A stretch of 64,000 nucleotides of DNA from Ereboglobus sp. (GTDB lineage: Bacteria; Verrucomicrobiota; Verrucomicrobiia; Opitutales; Opitutaceae): the NCBI GenBank assembly GCA_029974595.1, contig JARKRC010000062.1, positions 91,158 to 155,157 on the forward strand, read 5' to 3'. Shown piece by piece: positions 42,732-52,647 of this stretch. Each line of letters starts with the position of its first letter. Position 1 is the first letter of the stretch. A model generated the notes under the pieces. That model ran no database searches. It was not told the origin of the DNA and saw only the letters and a program-made list of their open reading frames with translations. A program made the translations under genes and the position numbers.

Positions 42732-45557
42732 ATGACAAACGCCAACCTTCCTCGCCCCGCCGGCACGCAGTCCGGCCTGAACAAAATCCTGACGCTCTCC
42801 GCCCGCGTCCTTTTTGCGTTCTGCGTCTTTCAATCGGTGACGGCGATCAGCACGGCCCAAACCCGCACCGACAACCGCCGCCTCTTCTGGACTGGCACCG
42901 CCGGCCCTACTACCAGCGGTGGCACCGGCGTGTGGGGTGACAATGCCACGGCTGCTTGGATGACCACGGGCTCCTATCTCAGCTACGCCAATATCAATGC
43001 AGGATCCGATACTTGGGTTGCCACGGACGCCCTGCCCTCCACTTCCTTCCTGCGCGGCGATGTGGTCATCTTCGACAGTTATGCCGACATAGGAGCCGTA
43101 TGGTCTGGCAGCGGTTGGTATGTTCCAACTGCCGAAGCGAGCGCTGCAACCCGCACCATTGATATCGCCCCGGACGGCGTCACGGCCTCCGATGTTGTCG
43201 TCTCCGGGCCTGGCAAATATATCTTCACCGGTGGGGCAATCACCGCGACCCCATCGGCCATCGCTCCGAATTCGCTGCAACTCACCGGCACCGGCGTCGG
43301 TCTCGCCGCTGGCTCCGTGACTCCTGCCGGTCGTCTCTACATCTACATGGGTGGAGTCGGCAGTCTCACTCTCTCCAACACGGTCGCCAATCACTTTGAG
43401 GGAGGCATTCATCTTATCGGGGGTGTTCTTGCGATCACCGACAATCGAGCTCTCGGCGATAATAACATTATCAGCCAGTATATAACCAGCGTGGGAGGAG
43501 TCGATAACGTCGCCGGTGCCTATTATGGTGCGAAATTGATCAGCCAGATGCAAAAACTCGGTGTGGGAAGTTCCGGCTATATTTTGCCGGCCATTGTCCT
43601 AGATCATGCAGGGCGGATACCTACAGGCACAGGCCCTGCCCCTATTCTCCATATTACCAGTGAGGCTGCTGGTATTGACATCACCGGCGACATCTTTATA
43701 GGCGACCGTACCTTCACCTTCAGCATTGAGGGCGAGACGACCGTTTCCGGACGCATCGTGGGCAACATCAGCAGCTATGGTGCCAATGCCGGTACCATCG
43801 TAAAGGAGGGAAGCGGCACCTTGATTCTGACTAGCACAGCAAGCTGGTTTTATGGCAGCGGCAAGCTCTACAATCAAATCAACCAAGGCCGTGTGGTTGT
43901 CACCAGTCCCAACGCTCTCGGTATTGGCGCCACGTCTGTCAACGCCGGCTCCACCCTTGAATTCCGCGGTGTTCATGGCACCATGCGGCAAGCCTTCATT
44001 GGCGGAGGTATCGTTGAGGTCACTCAGGGAAGCGATCTTGTCTTTAATTGGCGCAATGGTACTCTTGATGATTTTGACAGCATGTCAGGCAATGGTTCCT
44101 GGCATCCCGCCAAAAACGACATCGCCTCGATCACCGTTTCCGGGCAGTCTCGGTTTTCCGCAATCGCCAGTGGCACTTACTCCAGCGTGCTCGGTGGCCC
44201 GAATGTTTACGTTTCCGTCACCGAGGGGTCCACGCTCGTGATCGGACGCGAAGGGCTTTCCGCCCGCGGTTCCGGCGCCACCGATATCCCGATGGCCTAC
44301 CCCATCTATGCCAGCCGCATCGACATCTCGGGCGACTCGAGCCTCGTTCTCAATCCCAATGCTTATCTCAACACGGGGGCCCTCGTCTTTCCCGACAGCA
44401 CCCCCGGCAACACCTCAATCATCACCTTCGCGGCCTCGGGCGTTTCTCGCCTTCGCTGGATGGAGGGCGTGAATCCCGGAGCCATATCCGCTGATCCTGC
44501 CGCCGCGACCAGCGCCCGCTATTTTGTGCCTGCCGGTATGAAGCTCATCATCAACGAGATTCCTGTGGCCAGCGGCTATTATCGCGAATACGTCCTTGTC
44601 AATCAGGGCGCGAATCCGCTCAAGGACATCGCCATGACGGTAAACGCCTTGGATGCCCTCCACGACACCCTCTCTTCACGCATGGCCGATGAGCTCATCA
44701 ACCCCGTCACCCGCCACGTCCCTTCCAAGGGTCGAAAATGGGTCAACTCGGCTTGGACGCGCTACATTCACAGCGAGATTGATTATGATTCGGTCTCCAT
44801 CACGACACCTGGATTAACAGGCCGTGTCAGCGGTCTTGTGCTCGGTTTCGACGGTCTTCTTCCCGACCGCGTTCTTCTCGGATTTCATGCCGGCATCGCC
44901 GACAATAACCTAGAGAGCAGCAACGACACGGATATCTTCTCCAAGCAAAAATTCATTGGAATTCATGCCGGCCAGCGTTTCGGCAAGTTCTATCTCTCGG
45001 CCTCAGCTGATACTGGTCGTGGCAGCACCGATTCTTCCCGCTACGAGGCAGGCAACCTTACCCGTGGCAAGTGGGATACTTCCTACTATTCTGCCTCCGC
45101 TCAGGTTGGCGCCACCTTGACTCCGTGGCAAAAGACCATGATTAAGCCTTTCGCCGGGTTGCGCTATTCCAAGATCAAGATTAGCAACCACTACGAGCGC
45201 GGACTCTCGCCCCTCGTAATCGAGAATTTTGATGATACGAATATTCAGACTTCGTTTGGTGTAGCTCTCGGTCGCAATTTTGTCCTCTTTAAACGCGATC
45301 TCGCCGCCGATCTCTCCGTTGCGCGCAAGCACACTGTCAAGGCTCCGCGTGCCACCCTGAGCACCTTCTATTTCGATTCTCCGACCACTCCTGTCAGCTT
45401 GGAGCGGGGCGATTATTATTCCGACGCCATCGCCCTTGGTCTTTCCTCACGCATGGCCCTGAGCCGCCACACCCTTGTCGGTCTCGCCTTGGACTACGAA
45501 ACCTCATCCAGCTACGATCGCATCACCGGCACCATTCTCATCGGTTGCACATGGTGA
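42732..45557 (+). CDS. Autotransporter with short passenger (first gene of second outer-membrane locus)
   Basis: A 941-residue type V secreted protein. A long signal peptide with an extended N-region (cleavage near AISTAQ, about residue 43) precedes a threonine/glycine-rich beta-helical passenger. The start (FWTGTAGPTTSGGTGVWGD) resembles the W-x-G modules that open autotransporter strand-repeat passengers. GRLYIYMGGVGSLTLSN and GTIVKEGSGTLILTSTA are strand repeats. Near residue 627 comes the junction NPLKDIAMTVNALDAL, then the barrel of about 290 residues ending ITGTILIGCTW. The junction matches that of the two minus-strand autotransporters. No catalytic motif is seen in the passenger. The TonB receptor follows after 65 bp. 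Confidence 0.88.
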   Translation: MTNANLPRPAGTQSGLNKILTLSARVLFAFCVFQSVTAISTAQTRTDNRRLFWTGTAGPTTSGGTGVWGDNATAAWMTTGSYLSYANINAGSDTWVATDALPSTSFLRGDVVIFDSYADIGAVWSGSGWYVPTAEASAATRTIDIAPDGVTASDVVVSGPGKYIFTGGAITATPSAIAPNSLQLTGTGVGLAAGSVTPAGRLYIYMGGVGSLTLSNTVANHFEGGIHLIGGVLAITDNRALGDNNIISQYITSVGGVDNVAGAYYGAKLISQMQKLGVGSSGYILPAIVLDHAGRIPTGTGPAPILHITSEAAGIDITGDIFIGDRTFTFSIEGETTVSGRIVGNISSYGANAGTIVKEGSGTLILTSTASWFYGSGKLYNQINQGRVVVTSPNALGIGATSVNAGSTLEFRGVHGTMRQAFIGGGIVEVTQGSDLVFNWRNGTLDDFDSMSGNGSWHPAKNDIASITVSGQSRFSAIASGTYSSVLGGPNVYVSVTEGSTLVIGREGLSARGSGATDIPMAYPIYASRIDISGDSSLVLNPNAYLNTGALVFPDSTPGNTSIITFAASGVSRLRWMEGVNPGAISADPAAATSARYFVPAGMKLIINEIPVASGYYREYVLVNQGANPLKDIAMTVNALDALHDTLSSRMADELINPVTRHVPSKGRKWVNSAWTRYIHSEIDYDSVSITTPGLTGRVSGLVLGFDGLLPDRVLLGFHAGIADNNLESSNDTDIFSKQKFIGIHAGQRFGKFYLSASADTGRGSTDSSRYEAGNLTRGKWDTSYYSASAQVGATLTPWQKTMIKPFAGLRYSKIKISNHYERGLSPLVIENFDDTNIQTSFGVALGRNFVLFKRDLAADLSVARKHTVKAPRATLSTFYFDSPTTPVSLERGDYYSDAIALGLSSRMALSRHTLVGLALDYETSSSYDRITGTILIGCTW

Positions 45558-45622
45558 ATATCCCAGATCACGAAATTCCAAGATAGTATAAAAACTCAAA
45601 TTCTCCGCATCCCTTGTTCACT

Positions 45623-48600
45623 ATGAAAACACTGGCTCATAAGCTCGCCGCCCCATTCGCCGCTATTTTTGCGCTCCTCTTATTGCATTTCTCAACAGTT
45701 CTCGATGCGCAGGATGCCACACCGTCAGCGCAGGCCATCATCACGGGCCGCGTTTTGGACGCCGACTCAAACCTTTATCTGAAAAACGCCGAGGTTCGTG
45801 TTGTCGGCACCAATAACATCGTTTATACAGAGGACGGCGGTACCTACCGCATCGTGGTTCCCGCAGGCACGGTCACGCTCTCCGTCAGCTACACCAATCT
45901 CCGCACGGCCACCCGCACCCTCGAGGCCCGTGCGGATGCAGCGAATACTGCCGACTTCGATCTGCACCCTCTCCTCCTCCCTTCCCGTGCCACCGTCGAT
46001 CTTCCCGCTGGCGCGGTCAAACCCGATACGAGTGCCACGGATGTCGTTATGCTAGAACGCTTTACTGTTCGCGAGGAGCGCGTCGGCCAAGCTAAGGTGC
46101 TCATGGAGCAGCGCGCCGCCGAGAATGTCAAAACCATCATTTCGACCGACCAGTTCGGCGAGCTCACTCAGGGTTCCGTCGGTGAGTTCATGAAATACAT
46201 GCCCGGTATTACCATTGACAACGACGACGAAGGTGAAACCGCTTATGTTCGCGTTGGTGGCCTTGATCCCAAATACGCTGGATTTTCCATGGATGGCATT
46301 AGTCTTGCCTCCGCTACCGAGGGCAGCTCCCGCGCCAACCATTTCCAGCAGATGTCCATCACTGCCATTGAGTCCATTGAGTTCAATCAGACCCTGCTCG
46401 CTCGCATGCCTGCCAACACTCCGGCTGGCCAGTTTGAACTCAAAACGCGTTATGCTTTCAACCGCAAAAAACCGGAGATCAGCTTTGACTTCGGTCTTGA
46501 CGGCACCGGCGACACCCTTGAGTTGGGACGCTCTTACATGCCCGACAATAAAAAGCGCATGAGAACCTATCCTGGCGGGCGCATCGGCTATGGCGGTGCT
46601 TTCTTCAAACGCCGCCTCGGCATCGAGGCCAGTGTCTCGCGTTATCAAAACTACCGTAACGATCAGCGACACGAAATTCAATACACCTATCGCGTCCCCC
46701 CCTATTTTGATCGGGCGGACGGCGTGTATAACAACCCGAATCCCAGCACCACCTTCGTCAACCGCAATGGCAATCTGGAGGACCTGGTAGGCCCTACTAT
46801 CTACAAGCTCTCATGGCTCGATGGTCCCCGAATCAAAACCTCTGAGTCTGCCAATCTCTCCCTCGACTACAAACTTACCCCCGATCTCACGCTCAGCCTC
46901 CGCAGTCAGTACACCTACAACGAAAACGAATACTTCAATATCTACTACCGCCTGATGGCCGAGAACCGTGACGACGACATTATCACCAACGTCAACTCCC
47001 CATCTCCGGGCGTTTCTTCATTCTCCACTCTTACCCACTGGGAGGTGACTCCCACCGGCCCCGGCGGTACCCAGGCATTGGAGTCGGTTCTCTACGAGGC
47101 TGCCTCCTTCCGTGTCACACGTAACACCAACTGGCTCCTCTCCCCACGTCTCAACTACAAGAAGGGGGCCTTTGAACTTAGCTTTCGTGGCGCCTACTCC
47201 TATTCTCGAGGCAACTACAGTGACGGCGACCAAAACCGCTTCCGCGGCGCCCCCAACCGCCTTGGTGGTCTCGGCTGGATCGCCGAGCGTGACTCCACGG
47301 ATTCTCCGGCTTGGAGGCTCAAACAGACCGCCGGCTCCCTCTGGACTGAACCCCAGAATTTGAGTCGCTCCACCACCTATCTCATGGGCGTCTATTACGA
47401 CGATCCTCACTACGTTGAAAACATCCAGAAATCCGGGTATCTCGATCTCACCTACGCCGCCCGCGTTTTCAGCCACCCCGTGACCTTCCGTGCCGGCGGC
47501 GCCGTTTTGGAAAGCGATTACACTCGCCGTCGCAATCAGAAAAACTACAATTACGTTGGCCCCGAGGGCCTTCAGTTGGCCTCCTCCTATCCTTTCGCCG
47601 ACAACTACGTCTTCAACATGGATCTCGGTGGCAAGTCCGGCAATATCAACCAGCAAAATTGGCCTGTTGTTGACCAGAACAAGCTGTGGACGCTTTTTAA
47701 GGATCATCCCGAATGGTTTACCGTGGACGCTGTGGACAACACCCGCAATGCCCTTGCGAACAGGAATGATCTTACCGAACGCATTGAGGCAATCTACGGC
47801 GAGGCGACTACTCGCGCTGGTCGCTTCCAGTTCAATTTCGGTGTTCGTGCCGAGCGCACTGTTGCCGATATTTATTACACGAAGATGCGCAACTCTCAGG
47901 AAATGGAAATCCTCGCGCTCCATGCCACCCCGGAGGAAGTCGCCACCGGCAAATTTAATATCTCGACCGTCGAAGGCACCAAGTTCCGTTATTATTACGG
48001 CGAACGCGGTATCAAGAATGTTGATTACGACAACCTCTTCCTTTCCGGAGGCATGAAATACGACATCAGCAAAAACTTGCGCTTTCAACTCTCTTTTTCG
48101 CAAGCCATTCTCCGTCCTGACTACGGTAATCTCTCTGGCACCGTCAATTATCCCGATTATTATCCCACCAGTCTCTGGCTCCCCAATCCCAAACTCCAGC
48201 CGGAAAAAACCACCAAGTATTATGCCGGTCTTCAATGGTATCTCAATCCTGCTGGTATTATCGAGATTTCTGGATATCGTCTTGATATCGATGGTCTTCA
48301 AATCGCAAATCAGCAGATCACCGAGGCAGAAGCCGAGGCCCAACTCGGCTATCCCATCGGCGATATCTTGAGCGCCTTAGGCAATGAAACCGGGGTCGCC
48401 GTCGACGAGGAAACTCAGGAATCCATCGAAGTCTATCTGCAAAACAATCCCATCACCTATCGCTCCACCATCAATGCCAAGGGCACTCGCACTGTCTATG
48501 GAGTGACCGCCAGATACGACCAACAACTCACCTTTCTTCCCGGTCTCCTCAAAGGTGTCTCCATTTTCGGCTCCTTCACCACGGCTTCCCTGAAAAATGC

Positions 48601-48958
48601 CGAGATCGATGAGGAAAAAATCGGGCGCGCGAGCAAATCTGCCAACGGCGGCATTCGCTATCGCTATGGGCGCTTCAATTTCCAGCTTCGCGGCACATGG
48701 ACTGACGACAAACTCCGCTACATCACCCGTCCTTATCCCGGCCGTGAATGGATGCTGGACGATCACCGCTACGAAAAAGCCCGTTTCGTCATCGATTTCT
48801 CGGGTAGTTTCCGTCTTACCAAAAACTTGGATCTTGTCTGGTCCATCCGCAATCTTACCGCCGAGCCCATCATTTGGTATTCCAATGTTCCTGGACGCAT
48901 CGCTTGGTACAGTGTCCCCGACACCGTCTGGAATCTCAGCCTGAAGGGCAAATACTGA
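45623..48958 (+). CDS. TonB-dependent receptor with N-terminal carboxypeptidase-D-like domain
   Basis: A 1111-residue outer-membrane importer. The signal peptide (ending VLDAQ, about residue 31) is followed by a carboxypeptidase-regulatory-like domain (about 38-115: IITGRVLDADSNLYLKNAEV, YRIVVPAGTVTLSVSY). The plug follows (about 140-265: QRAAENVKTIISTDQFGEL, VGEFMKYMPGITID, VRVGGLDPKYAGFSMDG). The barrel then runs to the aromatic end NLSLKGKY. This CPD-plug-barrel order is the one used by large carbohydrate receptors and by the SusC group, but no SusD gene is present; autotransporters flank it instead. A TTG nine bp upstream is in frame; the ATG at 45623 gives the better signal peptide. Gaps of 65 and 52 bp to its neighbours suggest one transcript. 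Confidence 0.93.
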   Translation: MKTLAHKLAAPFAAIFALLLLHFSTVLDAQDATPSAQAIITGRVLDADSNLYLKNAEVRVVGTNNIVYTEDGGTYRIVVPAGTVTLSVSYTNLRTATRTLEARADAANTADFDLHPLLLPSRATVDLPAGAVKPDTSATDVVMLERFTVREERVGQAKVLMEQRAAENVKTIISTDQFGELTQGSVGEFMKYMPGITIDNDDEGETAYVRVGGLDPKYAGFSMDGISLASATEGSSRANHFQQMSITAIESIEFNQTLLARMPANTPAGQFELKTRYAFNRKKPEISFDFGLDGTGDTLELGRSYMPDNKKRMRTYPGGRIGYGGAFFKRRLGIEASVSRYQNYRNDQRHEIQYTYRVPPYFDRADGVYNNPNPSTTFVNRNGNLEDLVGPTIYKLSWLDGPRIKTSESANLSLDYKLTPDLTLSLRSQYTYNENEYFNIYYRLMAENRDDDIITNVNSPSPGVSSFSTLTHWEVTPTGPGGTQALESVLYEAASFRVTRNTNWLLSPRLNYKKGAFELSFRGAYSYSRGNYSDGDQNRFRGAPNRLGGLGWIAERDSTDSPAWRLKQTAGSLWTEPQNLSRSTTYLMGVYYDDPHYVENIQKSGYLDLTYAARVFSHPVTFRAGGAVLESDYTRRRNQKNYNYVGPEGLQLASSYPFADNYVFNMDLGGKSGNINQQNWPVVDQNKLWTLFKDHPEWFTVDAVDNTRNALANRNDLTERIEAIYGEATTRAGRFQFNFGVRAERTVADIYYTKMRNSQEMEILALHATPEEVATGKFNISTVEGTKFRYYYGERGIKNVDYDNLFLSGGMKYDISKNLRFQLSFSQAILRPDYGNLSGTVNYPDYYPTSLWLPNPKLQPEKTTKYYAGLQWYLNPAGIIEISGYRLDIDGLQIANQQITEAEAEAQLGYPIGDILSALGNETGVAVDEETQESIEVYLQNNPITYRSTINAKGTRTVYGVTARYDQQLTFLPGLLKGVSIFGSFTTASLKNAEIDEEKIGRASKSANGGIRYRYGRFNFQLRGTWTDDKLRYITRPYPGREWMLDDHRYEKARFVIDFSGSFRLTKNLDLVWSIRNLTAEPIIWYSNVPGRIAWYSVPDTVWNLSLKGKY

Positions 48959-49010
48959 GACCGTCCCAGCGCGCTCAGTGCAAACTCAAGATCAAACCAA
49001 CCAACCTCTT

Positions 49011-52000
49011 ATGAACACACCCGATCACGCCGTCGCCGCCTTTGCTAGCAAAGGACAAACCATGATCTCCGCTTTCCGGCATATTCTCCGGTTGCCAAAG
49101 CTCGCGGTATTCTGCGCGGTGTTTCTTTCCGTTTTCAGTCTGCCTGTCTTTTCCCAATCAACCGCCGCCGGCAGCACGCTCTCCAGCGTTCCGTTCCTTC
49201 CCGGTGCCACCGGCACCTACTACTATGAGGGCTTCGATACGGCCAATGACCGCTACGTCTTTATCTCCACTGGAGGCACTTACTTCTACGTTGATAGCGG
49301 CAGCAACACTGTGATTGGTGGCGCTGTGGCCAGCCCCGGCGTTGCCTCACCGTATCGCGCCGTCATCGTCAGCGGCAGCAACACGTTCCAATTCTCTAAC
49401 GCTCACCCGGATCTTTACACCCCCGTCGGAATCACGGGCTCCGATTTTACGATCCGCTCGGGCACTTGGTTTGCTGACAATGTGGCTTTTATCCTTGGCA
49501 CCACCGCCAGCACCGCCATCAATAACGCTGCTATCGCGCTCGTCGGCTACACGGGCACCACCCGCCATCCTGTTGTTTTCTCCGGCACCAATCTCGTCAT
49601 CAGCACCACCGTGGCAGTCACCGGCACCACGGGGCAGGCCGTTTCCATCGACAGTGGTGCCTCGTTTTTCCTGTATGGAGGTACCATCTCAAAAACATTC
49701 GGTGTCGCTTCCGCCGGCTCTGAAACCATCTACATGAAAGCGAATGGAGAGGGTGAGGGCAGCAAGGCACTCTTCCACGTTGAGGATGTCACCATCATCT
49801 CTTCCGGCCAGGCTATCGAAGCCATCAATCAGGACAGCGGTTCCACGCGCACGGAACTCTACCGATCAACCATCAGTTCCACCATCAACGGTGGCAACGC
49901 TAATACTAACGTCATCCGCCTCAGTGACCCACAAAAACAGGGCGGCGCGCAATTCTATGCTGAGGACAGCACCATCAGCGTGTCCAACACCGGAGCTTTT
50001 CAGGTGCGCGCTTTCGCCTTCTTTTGGGGTGAGAACAACATCACCCTTAAAAACTCCACGCTCACAACCAGCGGCGTCAAAGTCTCCGTTTTCCGTTGGG
50101 TGACATCCGAGGGCACCGGCGGAAGCGCCGGTGGCAACGAGAATCTGGCCGACGGCTTTATCAGCTCCGTCACTCTGGAAAATACCAACATCGCCACCAC
50201 CGGCGACTACTCGCCCATCTTTCAGCAGACCGGACGCCTTGGCCGCGCGGTCGTCACTGGAGGCACCCTCACTACGACGGGCAACGATTCGCCTATTATC
50301 CGACTCGTCGGCGCCAACGACGCTCACGACGAAACCAAGTTCACAGGCATCTTTACCAACGTCGCTATTGAGGCCCGCAACTCCTCCGCCGTTGACCTTG
50401 ACATTCGCGTCAGGGATTCGGCCAACTACGGCGAAGATGGGGGTGGCGTTGGCAAGGAGGTCACCACCCTCATCACGACCGCGTGGGACCTGCTCTTCCA
50501 GAGTTCCACACTCACAGGCACCAGCTCCTTCCGTATCGCCACTGCCGGTGCCCACAACAGTCCCTATAGCAACGAAACCAAGGTGACAGTTCGCGACTCC
50601 ACCATCAATGGTCGCATTGAGATGCTGGTGGACGGCGGCAGCACTGCTGCTGCCATGCAAGAAACCACCGGTGCCAATCTATTCCTTCAAGGTTTCAATT
50701 CCGTTTTCACCGGCGGGTTCTATATGACGGGCACCGAGATTGCCCGCAAATACCATCAGGCAAAGATCAATCTCACCGACTCTTCTTTCGATGGTGACAT
50801 CATCGCTGTCAACCGCGGTGAAATTACCCTTAACTTCGTCAATACCCAGCTGACCGGCAATCTCTCCCTCTCGGGTTCGACCCGGACCTATATTAATCTC
50901 AGCAGCTCGCCCATTTCCGGGATGATCTCTCTCGGAGGTACCGCGCGCCTCGAAAACAACCCGGGACTCGATCTAAACAACCAGCCGGCCATCGTCCGTA
51001 ACTCTCCCATTGGCGGCGGCTTCAACCTCGCCGGTTCATCCTTCGTCGATCTCACCCTCTCCGGTTCGGAAACGATTGTCTCTGGCGGTATTACTGCCAC
51101 CGATAATGCAACGGCAGTTCTTCGCTTCGTTGACGATTCCTCCATTAACGGCGGCGTCACGCTCTCCGGCACCGCTTCCGTCTCGCTCGTGCTCTCGGAA
51201 GTGGGCCAACTCGTGGGCGACCTTGTTGTACACGATCGAGCCCGCCTCGCTCTCTATACCTCTAACGGCGGTCCCGTCTATCTCGACCGTGGCCTTATCC
51301 TCGGCGGCATATGGGCCATTCCCGGCAAAACCACTCTCGAAGGCTCCCTCGACATCACCAACGATCTCGGCACGATTCAGATTATTAATGCCGCCCAAGA
51401 TTCTCTTATCTTGAAATCCGGCCTCACCGGTAAGGGCCGTCTCGACATTCAAAGTATTGACGGAGCAGCTTTCAAAGCACACGAAATCCATGTCATTAAA
51501 GACGAAAGCGGCAATTTTGCCGAGGATGCTCTCATTCTTGCCCATCCGGTTGATTATGGCCTCGCTGCTTACAGCCTCGAGAATCGGTCCGATGGTGCTT
51601 ATCTTGTTGGGGGCATTGGCGCTGGATCCTTTAGCTCCGGTGGCGCCGCTGTCTTCAACTCGCAGGCTCTTGCTGCCGAAGATTGGTTTGCCTCGCTTTC
51701 CGCTATCGGACGCCGCATGTCCGCGTTGCGGATGAGCAATACCCAAGCCCTCTCGGACGGCCTTGCCCGGTCGCAGGGTGATGCCGGAGCGCTCTGGCTG
51801 GAGATCCGTGGCGACACCACTCGCGTCAGCATTCCCGGCTCTTCCCTCAACTTTGATTCACGCACCATCGGCTTCACCGCTGGTGTTGATGCCCGTTGGG
51901 ATTTGGATACCGGCACGGTTTCCAGCGGCATCTTCGCTGATGCCGCCCGCACCGACCGTGACTTTGATAGTTTTGCCGATGGCAGCACGGATAGCGTTGG

Positions 52001-52592
52001 TGGCGGCCTCTACATCCACTACCAGCACAGGGGCGGATTCTTCGCTTCCGCCATTGGTCGTTTCGATACATACGAAATCACGCTCAGCAGCAACAACCCG
52101 ACCAATGCAATGACGGCCGACTACAATACCCAGACCGCGGGTTTTGCCTTTGAATTTGGCTGGCGTTTCGATCTTGGAAATGGCTGGTCTTTCGAGCCTT
52201 CGTATCAACTTGCCCTTGCCAGCCTGCCCGGCGTCTCCTATACGACCCAATCCAGCAGGCCCGAAAACGTTATCCCGATCACCATTGCCGATGGCCGGGC
52301 CACACAGAACTTGTTCCGTTTCGCGGTTAGCAAGGCTCTCAATGAAAAATGGACCGTGCGTGGGCATCTGGCGGCTGCCAATGTGAACGCCAGCGGTGGC
52401 GAGTTCACCGCCAAGCCCTACATTCCGGACAAAGCCGATTTCACGATTGATGGGGATCGCATTGAAGCGTCTATCGGCATTTCACGTCGGATTGGACATG
52501 CCGGACGCATCACACTCGACGCCGCCTACACCGAGGCGGATGCCTACGAACGCCCCTGCACCATCTCACTCGGTTTCAGCTATCTCTGGTGA
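49011..52592 (+). CDS. Autotransporter with beta-helix passenger
   Basis: A 1193-residue surface protein. The signal peptide lies at about 18-50 (FRHILRLPKLAVFCAVFLSV) behind an extended N-region. The passenger is a Ser/Thr/Gly-rich beta-helix with weakly repeated turns (ALFHVEDVTIISSG, AQFYAEDSTISVSN, FFWGENNITLKNSTL, SVTLENTNIATTGD). These read as a pectate-lyase-like stack without an obvious catalytic site. Near residue 900 the helical linker SLSAIGRRMSALRMSN leads to the barrel, which ends SLGFSYLW. The linker is of the common RRM/RRF-ELR kind, different from the NPxKDIA junction of the gene at 42732, so at least two barrel lineages are mixed in this locus. ATG 49011 is preferred; an in-frame GTG at 48978 is less likely. 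Confidence 0.86.
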   Translation: MNTPDHAVAAFASKGQTMISAFRHILRLPKLAVFCAVFLSVFSLPVFSQSTAAGSTLSSVPFLPGATGTYYYEGFDTANDRYVFISTGGTYFYVDSGSNTVIGGAVASPGVASPYRAVIVSGSNTFQFSNAHPDLYTPVGITGSDFTIRSGTWFADNVAFILGTTASTAINNAAIALVGYTGTTRHPVVFSGTNLVISTTVAVTGTTGQAVSIDSGASFFLYGGTISKTFGVASAGSETIYMKANGEGEGSKALFHVEDVTIISSGQAIEAINQDSGSTRTELYRSTISSTINGGNANTNVIRLSDPQKQGGAQFYAEDSTISVSNTGAFQVRAFAFFWGENNITLKNSTLTTSGVKVSVFRWVTSEGTGGSAGGNENLADGFISSVTLENTNIATTGDYSPIFQQTGRLGRAVVTGGTLTTTGNDSPIIRLVGANDAHDETKFTGIFTNVAIEARNSSAVDLDIRVRDSANYGEDGGGVGKEVTTLITTAWDLLFQSSTLTGTSSFRIATAGAHNSPYSNETKVTVRDSTINGRIEMLVDGGSTAAAMQETTGANLFLQGFNSVFTGGFYMTGTEIARKYHQAKINLTDSSFDGDIIAVNRGEITLNFVNTQLTGNLSLSGSTRTYINLSSSPISGMISLGGTARLENNPGLDLNNQPAIVRNSPIGGGFNLAGSSFVDLTLSGSETIVSGGITATDNATAVLRFVDDSSINGGVTLSGTASVSLVLSEVGQLVGDLVVHDRARLALYTSNGGPVYLDRGLILGGIWAIPGKTTLEGSLDITNDLGTIQIINAAQDSLILKSGLTGKGRLDIQSIDGAAFKAHEIHVIKDESGNFAEDALILAHPVDYGLAAYSLENRSDGAYLVGGIGAGSFSSGGAAVFNSQALAAEDWFASLSAIGRRMSALRMSNTQALSDGLARSQGDAGALWLEIRGDTTRVSIPGSSLNFDSRTIGFTAGVDARWDLDTGTVSSGIFADAARTDRDFDSFADGSTDSVGGGLYIHYQHRGGFFASAIGRFDTYEITLSSNNPTNAMTADYNTQTAGFAFEFGWRFDLGNGWSFEPSYQLALASLPGVSYTTQSSRPENVIPITIADGRATQNLFRFAVSKALNEKWTVRGHLAAANVNASGGEFTAKPYIPDKADFTIDGDRIEASIGISRRIGHAGRITLDAAYTEADAYERPCTISLGFSYLW

Positions 52593-52647
52593 GAAAGAAT
52601 AATCTAAGCAGCACTTTTAAGTTCAAGAAAACATCATCCCGCCGCCC

